Below, piece by piece: positions 44,501 to 57,652 of a DNA stretch of 64,000 nt. This DNA is from Malania oleifera. Its lineage: Eukaryota; Streptophyta; Magnoliopsida; Santalales; Ximeniaceae. Position 1 is the stretch's first letter. Every line of letters begins with the position of its first letter. The position numbers and the translations under genes were made by a program. Location: assembly GCF_029873635.1 (NCBI RefSeq), contig NC_080422.1, positions 8,897,764 through 8,961,763 on the forward strand, in the 5' to 3' direction. The notes beneath the pieces were generated by a model. It was not told the DNA's origin, made no database searches, and saw nothing but the letters and a program-made list of their open reading frames with translations.

Positions 44501-47500
44501 GTTGGGATGGGCTATTAATTGATGTGTTACCAAAGTGTGCTCATAGGTATGCATTTTTATTTTTAGGTTTTTATAATCTTTTTTTTTGGGTAATGTCCGA
44601 ACTTTTTCCATGCACCATGGTTGATGATGAGCGTATGGCCCTCCATAGCAGGTCGGTTAATACGGCCCTGCATGGGGATTGCCGAACTATGCTATTTTGG
44701 GATCCTGCGTTGACATGGAGGAACTGCTAAGCTGCATGGTACCTACACCTACAGCTCTGACCTTGGGTCATGTGTGGAATACATGAAATGCCCCTGGGGG
44801 AAGGCATGCAAGAGAGAGAAGGCAGCCCAAAGGGAGAGGGGAGAACACCCGAGGGGACCCAGGCCCCCAAGTGGAAAGGGGGGGGGCGAGGAGGGGAGGA
44901 GGAGGGGAGTGAGGAGGAGGAGCGAGGAGGGGGGAGGGAGGAGGAGTAGGAGGGGAAGGGGCAGAGGGAGGAGGAGGAGGAGGAGGAGAGGGGAGGGACC
45001 CCCCCCCGGTTATTGTCACGCAGGAGGAGGTTAGGAGGAGGAGGGGAGGGCGAGGGAGAGGGGGAAGTAGAGGGGAGAAGGGAGGGGGCGTGGAGAGAGG
45101 AGGAGGGGGGAGGAGAGACAGGAGGAGGAGGAGGCGGAGGGGTAGGAGGAGGAAGGGCGAGTTGGGGGGGGCTAGGATAGGGGGTATGAGGACGAGTGAT
45201 ATTATGTATTTATCTGTGTGAGTACTAGCATATTATTATTTTAATAACGAGCAGTAGCGTCGGCCACATCGATGAGGATGATAGTAGGACAGATTAAGAA
45301 TGATTCGCCTAAATATTATTTCCCAAAGAAAAAAAATCCATAAAATTAAAAGGGAAGGGGGAAGCGAGATATTTGGGTTTATAATTTTTGCTCATAAATA
45401 GGCTTTTCTTCCCTTCAAAGAATAGGAGGACAGCCGGGGCGGCGCACAAACGTAAAAAAAATTCGTCTTACTTTTCTCTTGCTCTCTCATACAACCCGGC
45501 GCTTGTGTGGATGCGAACCGCAAGCCACAGCCGGGAGAAGGAAGAATTAAGAGGGCGGAGAAGAGAGAAAGGAGAAATAAAAAACATGCTCTTCTTCTTT
45601 TGCTTTCCAAACCTCCAGAATTCACAGCTCCATGCTTCTAGCAACAATAAAACCGCACCCGCCATCTCTCCGGCAACCTCTGCAACACGGCCAATCCTGC
45701 TCCGGCGTATCCCCTAAGTCACAGAGCACGGCTACAATTGGCTACGCAGAAGAAAAACAAAACGAGCCCCACGGCAAGGGTAAGACAAAAACAGAAACCA
45801 AACCCGGCAGGAGAGTAGGAGGAGTAGGAGTATAACAAAAATAACAAGAAGGAAAAGCTGAGAAGATCAAGCCAGCCGCAAACCAGCACCGTACGGCCAG
45901 GTAAAGGCAATCGCAGTGCGGAATCTCTAGCAGTCGCAGAGACTCTTTTGCTCAGCACAGCAGGACCAGCACGCGAGTCCATCACAGCACAAGCACCTTA
46001 CGGCCAACAGTCCAGCCTCACTCGCTGCGAATCTCCTAGCATCCGAAACTCCATTATGCGACCAAGCACAGAAGCACAGCAAAACTCGGTACGTCCCCAA
46101 CCCGGGCACACACCAAACCCCCACATGTACCGAACGAAAACACGCACATGTGGGGATTTAGATTTAAAACTTTTAGTTTTTTTGGTTTGTCTTGTACATG
46201 CATTTATGATGAGTAATAATAGATGTTTCATAGGCTTACTATTATTGTTGTATAAATATTAGATTCTATGATAGTGTATGATATTTAATTATGTATTAGT
46301 TCAGTATTATTATTAAAGTGGGTTCTGTAAAGTATAGTACTAAAGCTTTATTATATTTTGTATTGACATCGTTATCTTTATAATACGTAGGCCTCGAGTT
46401 CATAATTTCATTATTGTATTCTGATAGTATTAGCCTTATGTGTTATCTTCATTTATTTGACCATAATTTTATCATCCCATTACATTGTGGGTTAGTGACG
46501 TATGGTATTAATTTTTGCGGTTATGGTGATTATTGTCCATGTCTTCGCACGTAGTATTATTTAAGGGAGTTTAAGTTATGTAAATTTAGTGTTTATTAAA
46601 TAATAGGATTAATGGAATTCTATTATTGTAATATGGTTTTAACGTTTGATTCCAAGGAATAGGTGCCTTGTTGTTATTTTGTGTTGTAATACGCATGGTA
46701 GTATTTCGATGTTGTAACATTTGTTTAAAGAGATATCCAAGGTTATTTAGCTTTGGGAAATTCGTGATTTGACACAAGTTATAATATAAATATTGTTTTT
46801 TATTGATGTTAAGCCTAATGTTATGCCCCAACTTGGGTAATATTTTGTGTACTAGGATGTAAAATGTGTATTCATATTAGTTGTTAGCTTGTGATGTATG
46901 TAGTTCGTGTGAGAATTCTAAGCTGCCCCGGAAGCTGCACCTCTCCTGTAGTATTGCATGTATTTTTATCGAGGTTGCCTATTACTTGACACACCGCTGC
47001 ATATGGTTGAGGGTTATTCTGCCCCACATTTCCGTTTTACCGACGTTGTATTTATGTTTTTTTAAGTTAGGTTTATCATGTTAATAGTTTATTTAATTTT
47101 TTGTAGTTTATTTGAGTTATTTAAATTCGCTTCAGGTTTTGGTTATGATTGTTGATTAGGCTCATTCAATTTATGTGTAGGTTGTTTTAGGTGGTGGTAG
47201 TCACGTTTTTTAGAAGGTTTAATTTAGTTTTTAAGTATTGTTTAGGGTTTGAGTTTATTGCTTATTATTATTGTTATTATTATTGCCACATCATTTTAGT
47301 CAATCATTGATATCAATTTCTAGGATTTTATATGATGAACACTATGATTAAAAATTAAATGTATTTCCATATTTATTTTAGGGTACCATCTTGTGGCATA
47401 TGGATTTACTAGAGTTTGTAGACACTGCCTTATAGTTCATAACTGAATTTGTGTCCATAATTAATTTCTTCCTGACATGTATATAAAAGTATATATTTCT

Positions 47501-48500
47501 AGGGTTAATTTGTTCCACTTGTCATTGTATATTAATGGTAAGACTACGATGTTTCCATAACGTTTAAGATACATCCTAATAATTTTCTAGGGATTAATTG
47601 TTTTCCATAATGACCATGTATATATCGTGTATTTATCTTGGGAGGAATAATGTTTACAATGTGCATATATGCGGTTTGATATTTATAAGTGAGTATCATT
47701 ATAGTTATTAGAAGTTAATATATTACTATTGCTGGTGTATTATTATTTATTATTGGATTAATTATTATTATTTTATTATACGTGTAGTAGTCATTATAGT
47801 ATATGTATTAGTATTATATATTGTTCTATTGTTATCGGTATGGTTATAAGTTTAGTATTTATTATCAGTCTTAGTTGTGTGTGAGAGCAGTACGAGATAT
47901 TAGGTGGGTGTTTTAGTAGACTGGCATTAGGTAGAAGCAATGTATGATTAGAGGCCAGTAGGAGGAACGGAGGAAGGGGAAGGGAAGGGCGGAGGGGAGA
48001 GGCGAGGAGAGATAGAGGAAAATGGGCCATACTATAGTTTCCTATAAAATTTTACATATAATTTCAAAATTGGGAGTGTAGTTTCTTAATATTATCCCTA
48101 TGATTTTATGCGGTGTATGAGCATTGTGCATCAGTCCCTAAGATCTGCGGGAATATATGTATATTATTTATTATTATTTATTTATGTCCCTAGTATTTAT
48201 AAATTTTATAAAAAGGGTAATTTAAAGATGTAGATTAACTTAGGGATAATTTCAAATTAATTAGGTACGGTCGTAAGACGGGCGGCATAGGGGGTGCTTG
48301 TACACCCCTCGGTAAACCGAACTCACGACCCCAACTGGAATGTAGAACGATTTCTACCCAACGGGTAGGAATAATAGGTGTTCTAACCGCAAGAAAGGTT
48401 AGGGCGATCCCTACACAATTTTTCATTGATTGAAAAATATTACATGATTTTTAATTCGCCGCCCCGGGGGCACACCGCGCTCCGGGGACGCAGCGCGACA
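44501..48500 (+). mobile_element. insertion of about 4 kb in A copy 2, ending in a B-type LTR edge
   Basis: Both flanks are A interior read in reverse. The right end (about 48030-48500) carries the B/A LTR edge in plus orientation: CCTATAAAATTTTACATAT, then GGGGGTGCTTGTAC, then CGCTCCGGGGACG and CGCGACA. The rest, including 46150-48000, is T-rich like the B LTR but not alignable by eye. 44876-45180 is an extreme GGAGG-rich stretch. Probably a solo or partial LTR of a related subfamily; I could not find a clear left end or target duplication. No gene is seen. Confidence 0.5.
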
Positions 48501-50578
48501 TAGATAATGCATGACATGCATGACAAGGCATGAGATGAATGTTAATGCAGGAAGATGGCATATATGAATCTAGTACTACATGAAATGTATGACAATGCAG
48601 AACTTTGGGGTAATGCATGACAAGCATGATCTTTATAAAGCACTCGATCAATGTCCTATATTTGGCTAACATGAAAAATGAACACTCGCCATATTTGGGA
48701 ATAGATCTGTAACGATATGGGCTTAATTTATTTTTCATCTAGTCATGAAAAGGATGACTAGCTTCAACAAAATCACAAAATTTGCACAGGTGAATGGACC
48801 TACAGATGATCTTGACTTGATTTCTATTCAAATCGGAGAAGAAAGTGCTTTGCAATGGGACCTTACTGAGGACTCAACTCGGATTTGCATAATTAAATTC
48901 ATCGCCATCCATCTTGACTCTATTATGGTTTCCTTTTGAACTTGACAGAACATGTGCCCTAGTTTGACTGCTTTTCTACACAAGATTCTCGTTTATAGAA
49001 ATTTCTGGTGATCTGAAAATCTGTTGACTATCTATACTCTTTGCATGCCTCTAAGAATAAGAAGGGTTCCCTTTTTTTTTTGTTGTGATTTTAAGGACGA
49101 GACATGATTAGCAACTATAAACATCACTGCAAATCAAAAGGCCCATCAACAAACTAAATGTTTTCATGTTTCAATGCTATCATAGGGAAAAAATTCATAC
49201 CAAGTCTTCAAAGTATATTGCAACCCGGTAATTACAACCTAGAGTGACTGTCTTCTATAAACTGCCCCTCCAGTTTATCAACCCATGCTTTGATCAGATG
49301 GTCTGTAGACTCGGACAGAAAAGTTAGGCCTTTGGGATGTAGGATTCAAATTTAAAAGGGGAAAAATAAAAAAGGGTAACAAGACCACCCAAATAATGTT
49401 CTGCCCCCAGTCGAGTTGAGGCGGTCATGCAAGATGTTGGACCGAAAACTTGTTATTTAAAACAAGCTCATAAGTACCGTTCAGGATCAGGTCATACGTA
49501 GTAGACCGTATTGAGTCTGACAATCATAGAGACACAAAACGTATCCTATTTGTCAGGACTTTCATTTGGCCGTTAATGTAGGCTAAGGATATGGGTTTGT
49601 TAACGAAGAAAGGAATTTTTAAATAAGGATCAATCAATATTTATCAAGGGTACATTTGGTTAACGCTCGTTAAAGATAATATAGGTAGTAAGTCCCTATT
49701 ATCTTTCTCTTCTTCCTGTTTTTTGTTTTTTTCTTTCACTTTAATCTTATTTTCCTTCTTTATGACAACTTACTTTTTCTTGTATAAAGGAATCTTTGAC
49801 ATCATTTCATTTGAACATTCAATTGAGACCAAATCTTTTAAAAAACTGCCCCGTGTGGGGCCCCCCCCCCTTCCGACGACCGCCACATTGGACGGACCTC
49901 GTCCCATCAAGAATGAATCTTTTAGGCTCAAAACTGGTTTTGCAAGGATTTTTCTGAGTTCTTTGGGTAGTCAGAAAAATGGTTGCCATCTTTTGGGTAA
50001 TGATCTTGTCTCAAATGATTGGCCAAAGAAGGGGCCCAAACCCAGTGGATTTTTGATATCTGATTTAAGAAAAAACTGGTTAAATAGGCCAATTTGGTAA
50101 AAATGGTAAATCCATTGTTGGGTTATTTTAGGGTAACTGTCGGACAAAGGGGCATCATCATTTGATAAAACATGGTGATAATGATAGGAAATACATAACA
50201 GCGCAGCCACTCGTTGAATCATTGGAAAGGTAAAAAAACTTCGTTCATAACGTCTGAATTAATGATGGTGTTTAATCCTTTAACAATCCTTGTAGTCAGA
50301 ACACTGGCAAATATTACTTTCCCTATTCCGGCATGAAACATAAGCAAAACAAATTGCAAATAGGACTGATGAGCAAGTGAGGATAACGAAATGCATAAGT
50401 CATTTTATGAATATCGAAAATATTCCGAGGGCACTGGCATCCACGGATTACAAAAAGCCAAATACAGAAAACAAAAGAACATTAACGAAAGGATTATGAT
50501 AGTCAAAATTTCGGTACTCCATCTTTATCCTCAGTGGATAACAACTGCAACCATTGATTTGAGAACCTCCTGGATATG
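48501..50578 (-). other. element A (copy 2) interior downstream of gag (noisy)
   Basis: Starts with a reverse copy of the CATGCAT array, then continues collinear with the reverse of 28000-29900 and with 14260-15620. It has many indels and a stray C run at 49861-49872. Non-coding. Confidence 0.65.
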
Positions 50579-52059
50579 TTAACACTTCCTTCCTCCCCCC
50601 CATTGTTTGGGGCAAAGGCTTCCCCTGGCTCCCGGTTCTGTCGTCGAATGAATAACCATCCAGATATTTAAGGATTGCACCATTATGATTGAAGGCCCAC
50701 ATTGTCAATAGTGTGGCAGGGAGAGTAGCAATGTACTCACAACGAACCCCAGGACTCAACACGGCGGAAGGTTCGAAATGGGTGTCCCAGGGGGAGGCCA
50801 AATACCATCCCCTGGTCCCGCAGCTAAGAAATAATTCTGCATATGTCATGGGATGGGGGTCCACCTTGGAAGTTCTAGCCACCCCTATTCTTGTGCTTGC
50901 TGAGTCGGTGGAACAGATTGAAACAATCTGGGGTCTTGTGACTGTAGGCACCGTTTAATTTACCATAGGCTAAAAACCAAAGTTTCTCTTGGGCCATGGT
51001 TCCCCACCTCTGGGGTGTACTGGATCTTCCAATATTAAACTGACCCTGTATCATTTGTTGCTCTCCTCCTCTTCCGATTAGTCACCTGTTGCCACCCTAA
51101 ACCAGTTTCCGAGCCATGTCCTTGACTTGCGGCCTGATATGACCTTCAATTCTCCTCCGCAGCCACAAATCCATAAATAGGGGGAGGGGGGGAGTTGCTC
51201 CCCGAAGGTGCGTGCGGTAGGGGTCTTTTTAATGTTACCCCCCCCCCCCTTAACGAACAAGGAGAGAGCCTCTCGGTCACTCACCGGGGGGTCCACTGTG
51301 ATTGACATATCTCACCGTAAGCATATGCATCTGCATTATTTAGGTGGAGTCTCTCCATTTCTTGATTGAGCATCTCGGATCAGGGCAACATTCTTTAACA
51401 TGAGGTAGGGTAGGTGCGTAACAAAGGCATGGTCCAATTCGTCCAATAAGTGCGGACCCAGAGCCTTATCTTGCTGAATGTACCAACAGATAGTGGACCC
51501 AAGTCAATGCTTTGAAGCATGCATCAGTAATTTTTGATCGTGAGTACCGCGGGGCATTGCTTGGCAGACATCACTACTAAATGTGTTAGAGGGGAACCGG
51601 GTCTGTCAAACTTTTCAAAGTCTGGCATTTTGAACTTGGCGGCGGTGACTTTAGGCAACAAAGAAAAGGTCATTGACTAATGAATCGAAAAGATTAGAAC
51701 CTTACATGCTTTTAAGAGCTCTTCTAATACGTACAGCGACACGATCAGGTAGATTTGTGATCCCATATCAGAAGTTAATAATGGAGGAGTTCTACTAATG
51801 GGACACCCCTTGTGCTGCCTAGAAGGATGAAAGGAGGCATATTTGGCGGGGGAACCATGACACCAGGCGGGGTGAAGGGAATTAATGTTGGTCCATGATA
51901 TTGGGTGAACCAGGGGGATGCGCGGGGTCCACTCTACTTCGGGCTCAACATGCAGGCTTCCTTGTTCATTCGTAACTTAGAAAAACTTACTATCTTGTCA
52001 TTTATTTCTTCTTGTCCTTGTTCTAGACCCAGGACTCTATTTTCCAATTGTTCACTCAT
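50579..52059 (-). pseudogene. gag of element A (copy 2), frame scrambled
   Basis: Collinear with 15627-17102. Recognisable pieces include DPHPMTYAELF (near 50840) and MSITVDPPVSDREALSLFVK (near 51300). Numerous one-base indels and inserted runs of C or G (51180-51250) break the frame. From about 51990 toward the start codon the sequence is suddenly clean. I attribute much of the damage to poor consensus. True state unknown. Confidence 0.7.
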
Positions 52060-53921
52060 TTCTCTCGCTCTTCGCCTGGTATTGTACTGATGCGTGGTAG
52101 TCTCAATTATTGCTTTATGTTACTCAAACCACCTCTTTGATTAGGAACTGAAAACCAAAAAATTTCTTCTTAGAATCATGAATGCACAATTATGCATGAG
52201 TGAATGTGTTTTGATGCATGATTAGGGTATGCAATAAGTGTTTATGCATGGATGCAACTAGTGCACTTTATATATACAAACAAAGATATGGATGTGCGTG
52301 AGACCCATCATGCATGACTATGTATGAAATGAAGTGCATGCATATGATGCAACCTAAATGACAACTTAGCCAATATTCTAGAAAAATTCCACTAATGAGA
52401 GATTTCAAGATTAACATGACCACTGATGGGCCACGATTTCAATTCAAATCTTTCCTTAACCATTCCTTTCCTAATTAACGGTTCATGAATCTCAGGTTCT
52501 TTGAAGGGTCAGATTATGTTCTGAGGTTGGGGTTGACCCAGGCTAGTCAACCTGTTGGATTCATTCAGTGTGGACTTGTGGACTTTAGTGTGCACTTGGG
52601 CCTCAAGTATTTTAAAATATGGGCTTCAACCTATTTCATGATGGGCTAAGGCCCTAGTTGAAAAGGAATTAGGCTTGGTTTACTTGAAAAAAATGTTGGC
52701 CCGAATTTTTAGGTGATAAAGCTGAAGCCCATTTTTGGAAATCTGGGTTTGACCCTTTTGAAAATCATGTCTGGGCCGAATTTTTACTTAGGAAAATATC
52801 GGGCCTAGGTTTGTTTTTAGGCTTGGATTACTTGAAAAAATGTTGGTCCAAATTTTTAGGTGATAGGGCTGAAGCCCATTTTTGGAAATCTAGGTTTGAC
52901 CCTTTTTGAAAATCATGTCTGGGCCGAGTTTTTACTTAGGAAAATGTCGGGCCTAGGTTTGTTTTTAGAGAACTGGGCCCGAGTTATTTGAAAAGAGTTG
53001 GGCCGACCCATATTTTAAAATACTTGGCCCAAGTGCTTTATTTTTATTTTTTTGAAAGGATGGGTCATGATCTCATTATTGGGCTTTTTCAGAATACTAA
53101 CTAAGTAGTATGTATGTCTAAATGTATGTCAAATGCATGATATAATATAAAGTATTTCACAACATATATACAATAGACAACATGGGGATAAGGATGCCCC
53201 AACCCAGGGTAGATATGTATATACAGGGTTCGTCATGACACTATCCTAGTTAGGGAAGACTATAGACAAGTATGTGCGGGTAGGCTCTAACCCTATTGAC
53301 AAAAGGTTCCCAGTTTGGAATTCCATCCTCCCCCATTGGGGTCCGGATAAAACCCACAATGAGCGGAGTGGTTCGCGGGTCCCATCAAGCTCTGCCACGA
53401 AGGGACTGACGCTATTACACTCCTACCTAGTCCTAGTAAAGAAAGCTCGGGTATAGAGCGTGAGAGTATGTGAATTTAATTTTTAACCTAATCCTGCTAC
53501 CCCCACATTTATTCACATGCTATAAACAATATGGAAACAAGATATCTACAATTAATATATATATTCAAAAGATAAGGAAACACAATATATGCAATTAATA
53601 TGTTTATTCGCAAAAAATTTTGGAAACAAAAAATAAGGAAACAAAATATCGGTAATTAAGATGCTTATTCAAAATATCTTACAATTAATATGCTTTATTC
53701 GGAATATTTGGAAACAAAATATGTACAATTAATATTAACAAAATTAGGAAACAAAATATTTTTACTTAGTTAAGGTTATTTGTAAATTATGGAAGTAAAA
53801 TATTTAAAACTAATCAAAGTTATTTACAGATTACAACATTCACAAAATAAGGAGTAATTAAAACATTTAATAAATTTAAACTTGGGATAATTTCTAATTA
53901 ATTAATGGCTCGACTCTCTAA
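52060..53921 (-). other. element A (copy 2) leader (clean)
   Basis: Near-identical to 17103-18965; I count about 17 differences over roughly 1.95 kb around here. It includes the 149-bp tandem duplication. Non-coding. Confidence 0.75.
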
Positions 53922-53940
53922 GTACCCAGCGGAGTCGCCA
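53922..53940 (-). other. primer binding site of element A (copy 2)
   Basis: Same site as 18966-18984 with one mismatch, three bases from the LTR edge at 53944. Confidence 0.75.
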
Positions 53941-53943
53941 AGC

Positions 53944-55191
53944 TGTCGCGACGTCCAGGGAGCGCGTGTGCTTCTGGCGGCGGAATTAAAATCATTTTAA
54001 TATTTTCATGGAAAAACATGGAATGTCGGAGTCGCCACTAACCTTTTAGTGTGGTTAGAACACATGGTTACTACCCCGTTAGGGGTAGAATGGGTCTATG
54101 TTACCAGAGTTAGGCTCGGGAGTTCGGTTACACGAGAGGAAGGTACAAGCACCCCCTACGCGTCCGTTCTTACGAACGGTACCTAATTAATTTGAAATTA
54201 TCCCTAAGTTAATCTAATAAGTCTTTAAATTTCTCCTTTTTATGAATTTATAAATATATATAAATAAATAAACGTAATACAATATATATACATATATTCC
54301 CTCAGAGCTTAAAGTACGTGATGCCCGAAGGCTCATACCCCCGCAATAAAATCATAAGGATTAAAAATCAATAAAATATCTAAGAAAATACGCTCCCAAA
54401 TTTTGAAATTGTATATAAAATTTTTATAGGAAAATACTAGTATGGGAGGTTTTACTATATATTAATAAGATAATAAGTTAAAATATTAAATTATCACAAT
54501 GCATATAAAAATAGTAATGATAATAAGCATATCTATTAAAATATTACAACTTTCAAAATAGGCAATAAAATACCATATGTATATATTAAAACACTCAAGA
54601 TACTATACAAGGTAATACCATCTATAAAAAAAATGCCTTAATAAGTGAAACTAAATATTAATTATACCATAATATTATATACAATATCATACTAAATATA
54701 ATAGCAAAATATATACCAAAACACTAAACTTACCATAATGATTGATACCTTTATATGTAAACATGATAAAAGATTAGAATCCGAATACTAAATATCAGAA
54801 AATGTTAATATGAGTATAGATAACACATAAAGAAAACCCTAAGTAATTAAAATTGAACATGCATCAACCATGAAAACCCTAAATAGCCCTAAACATATGG
54901 ATTAAGTAAATAATTACAATAACTATTCTAGCTACGTATTAAAAATGCAACAATAATATTAACAATCCAACGAATAAAATGAAATTAAACTTTAAATATC
55001 TAGACAAGTTCCGACTATAAAAATTCCGCACTCAAGAAAATTAACTTATTTGAATAATACAATCAAAACTTACCCTGCGTATCAAAAATTAAAATGATTA
55101 TAAAAATTATAAAAACCTATGTACCTGCATACGCAAAGAAAAAAAAAAACAAAAATCAAGACATTAGATATTACGACAAACCAAAACTAGC

Positions 55192-55252
<61 letters not shown>

Positions 55253-56619
55253 TTAACTAAATACTACCATAAATACTATATCAACGTACACACATACATA
55301 GCCTAGATATAAACATTAACTAAATATTACAGCAAATAATGTATTAATATACATATATACACATAGCCTATATGCAAATATTTAACTAAAAGCTACAACA
55401 AGTATTATATTAATATACACATACAAAATACCACAGTAGATATTATTTTAATACATACCCACATGCAAATAAGAGAAAAGAGAAAAAAAATAAAAATAAA
55501 AACTTGAGCTTTAAAACTTAAAATAAAACCAATATACGTATATATATAAACCCAATTAAATGTATATAAAAAAAAAATTAAGCTTTACATGTATATGCAT
55601 ATATATATAGACATGTATATGTGCCTACAAAAGTAAGCAACAATGTTAGTGTCTCCAAAACAAATAAAGATGTAAAATAAATAAATAAACAAGTAAATAA
55701 AAATAAAACAAAATTCATGTGTGTGACAGTGTGTGTGCTGTGTGTGTGTGTGCAGTGTGTGTGCTGTGTGTGTGCGTTTCTGTGTGTGCTGTGTGTGTGT
55801 GTTGCTGTGTGTGTGTGCTGTGTGTGTGTGCATGTGCGCAGATATAGGGAGGCAGGGACTCACCGTGGGATGGTTCTGAGGTCCTGGGGGCTGGTGTAGG
55901 TGTCGCCGGGACTGGAGAAGTTGGCCGGAGAGTTTGGGTGCTCTGGCAGTTCTGCTGTGCTGGCCGTGGAGCTTGGCTGCGGCTGTGGTGCCTGGCCGGA
56001 GTTGTAGAGGTGGTGCGGTTGCAGGGGCTGGCCAAGGATGACCGGAGAAGGCTGGCCGCGAGGTATTCGGGTCCTGGAGTGGTGGTAGACGATGGGAGAG
56101 TTGCCGAGGGAACTCTTGGCTGTGGTGGCCGGTTTGAGTTGCAGAGGACCTGGAGGATGACTGTGTGATGGCCGGATGGCTGGAGGGTTGCAGCGTCCTG
56201 GTGTGGCCGTAGCTGGAGCATGATATGGAGGAGGGGCTATGGGGTTGAGTGAAGAAAGAAGCAAAGGAAGAAGAAGAAGACGAAGAGGAGGAAGAAGAAG
56301 AATGCTTTTTTTTTTTGGTCTTCTGTGCTGCGCCGGCTGTGCCCCTATGTGTGCTTGGCCTCTCCTCTTATAAAAGAATTTTTTTGAAAACCCTAGAAAG
56401 AATTTCCTTTTTTGATTTTATTTTTGTCTTTTCTTTTTTTTTATTCTTTTATTTCTATGGTAATAATGAAAAAGGAAATAATAATAATAATAATAATAAT
56501 TATCATAATAATATAAGTATCCATAAGATAATAATAATAAAGATAATACTACTATTAATAGTAAATAATAATAAATAATTATGGTAAGAAAAAAATAATA
56601 ATAAAGATATTATCAGTAA

Positions 56620-56652
<33 letters not shown>

Positions 56653-56680
56653 AATAAAAATAGAGTAATAATACAAAAAG

Positions 56681-56714
<34 letters not shown>

Positions 56715-56902
56715 AAAATTAAAAAATATACCCAAAATAATAGTAAGGTAACACTAATTATAATACTAGTAATGAACAATAATAAATAATACAAATAATT
56801 ATAAGAAAATAATAATAATAAAAATAAGGTAATAATAATAATAATATAATGAGAAGGGACTCCTTTGTTCTATTTGGTTAGGGCAAAAATAGGGTGTCTA
56901 CA
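53944..56902 (-). mobile_element. element A (copy 2) 5' LTR, uninterrupted
   Basis: Complete 2,959-bp LTR from TGTCGCGACG to GGTGTCTACA, followed by GTAGT at 56903-56907. It serves as the empty-site reference for the B insertion in copy 1, because B is absent at the corresponding point near 56545. It contains a long AAT tract (55194-55252), the GT block (55717-55845), the proline-rich frame and a minus-strand TATA box (56368-56375). Confidence 0.9.
55860..56264 (-). other. proline-rich exon-like frame in A LTR (copy 2)
   Basis: 134 codons on the minus strand, MLLSSLNPIAPPPYHAPATA to DLRTIPR. The stop lies inside a perfect GTGAGT donor-like site (55861-55866). The ATG is about 105 bp downstream of the LTR TATA box. 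TATA box, short leader, long GC-rich open frame, strong donor, then a T/A-rich and CA-rich tract: this is the layout of a first coding exon. Rich in Pro, Ser, Thr and Ala; no domain recognised. Copy 1 differs by substitutions that mostly keep the frame open. Coding is unproven. Confidence 0.4.
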
Positions 56903-57440
56903 GTAGTAAAATGGATAAAATCTAGTAAGTGCTCGTTGTAGTATTTGTGAGATTTTTGGGAGTAGCTTATTGGTTTATTGGAGGGAGCAAACTTTTTGAT
57001 AAATCATTGGTATAGAGAAGGGAACAAAGTGGCAAATGTCTTGGCTCGACAAGGTGCGATGGGGAGGAATAGTTTGTTTACCAATGGAGTCAACTCCCTA
57101 GAGTTATCAATGATTTGTATAAACTGGAGAAGATGAGTACGACGTATATGAGGTATGTTTAGCTGATTTCCTATTGGTTTTGGTTTATACTTTATATTGT
57201 TTATCTTTTGTTTGTTTTGTTGCGTGAGGTTTGTTTTGTAGGTCCTTGTTTTGTTTTGTTTTATTTGGACTTGTACCCCTGTTTTGGCTGGTTGTTGGTG
57301 TTGTTTTTTGGGAGGGCTTTTTAAAGTTGTCTTTTGTTTCTCCTATTGATTGTCTTGTAACCACGGTATTTCTCCGCCAAAAGTGAGGGTTTATCAATAA
57401 ATAAATAGAGGTGCCGCCCTTCTTCTTTAAAAAAAAAAAA
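56903..57440 (+). pseudogene. LINE copy 2, right part: RNase H end, 3' UTR, poly-A
   Basis: Reads VVKWIKSSKCSL, then after two stops LIGLLEGANF and HWYREGNKVANVLARQGAMG, ending at the stop in INWRR. This is the C-terminal part of a plant LINE RNase H; the usual VAD near the end is VAN here. The 3' UTR and a run of A at 57429-57440 follow. It is the clean equivalent of 35764-36317. Confidence 0.85.
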
Positions 57441-57612
57441 TTGTTATTCTATTGTGCAATCTTTCCAAATGAAAATATTGGGACGAATGCATCTTTCTAT
57501 TTTAATTTCTTGCTATTTTAATTTTAACCAGTGAGATGAAATACAATAAGTAAATCAATTCTAATCCTCTTTTCCCTTCTCCCTTATATCACAATCTAAA
57601 ATTCAAACATAG

Positions 57613-57652
<40 letters not shown>

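Noticed and set aside
44774-45034. Arg- and Gly-rich open frame
   Set aside because: Encoded by a GGAGG-rich stretch in low-accuracy sequence; composition alone explains it.
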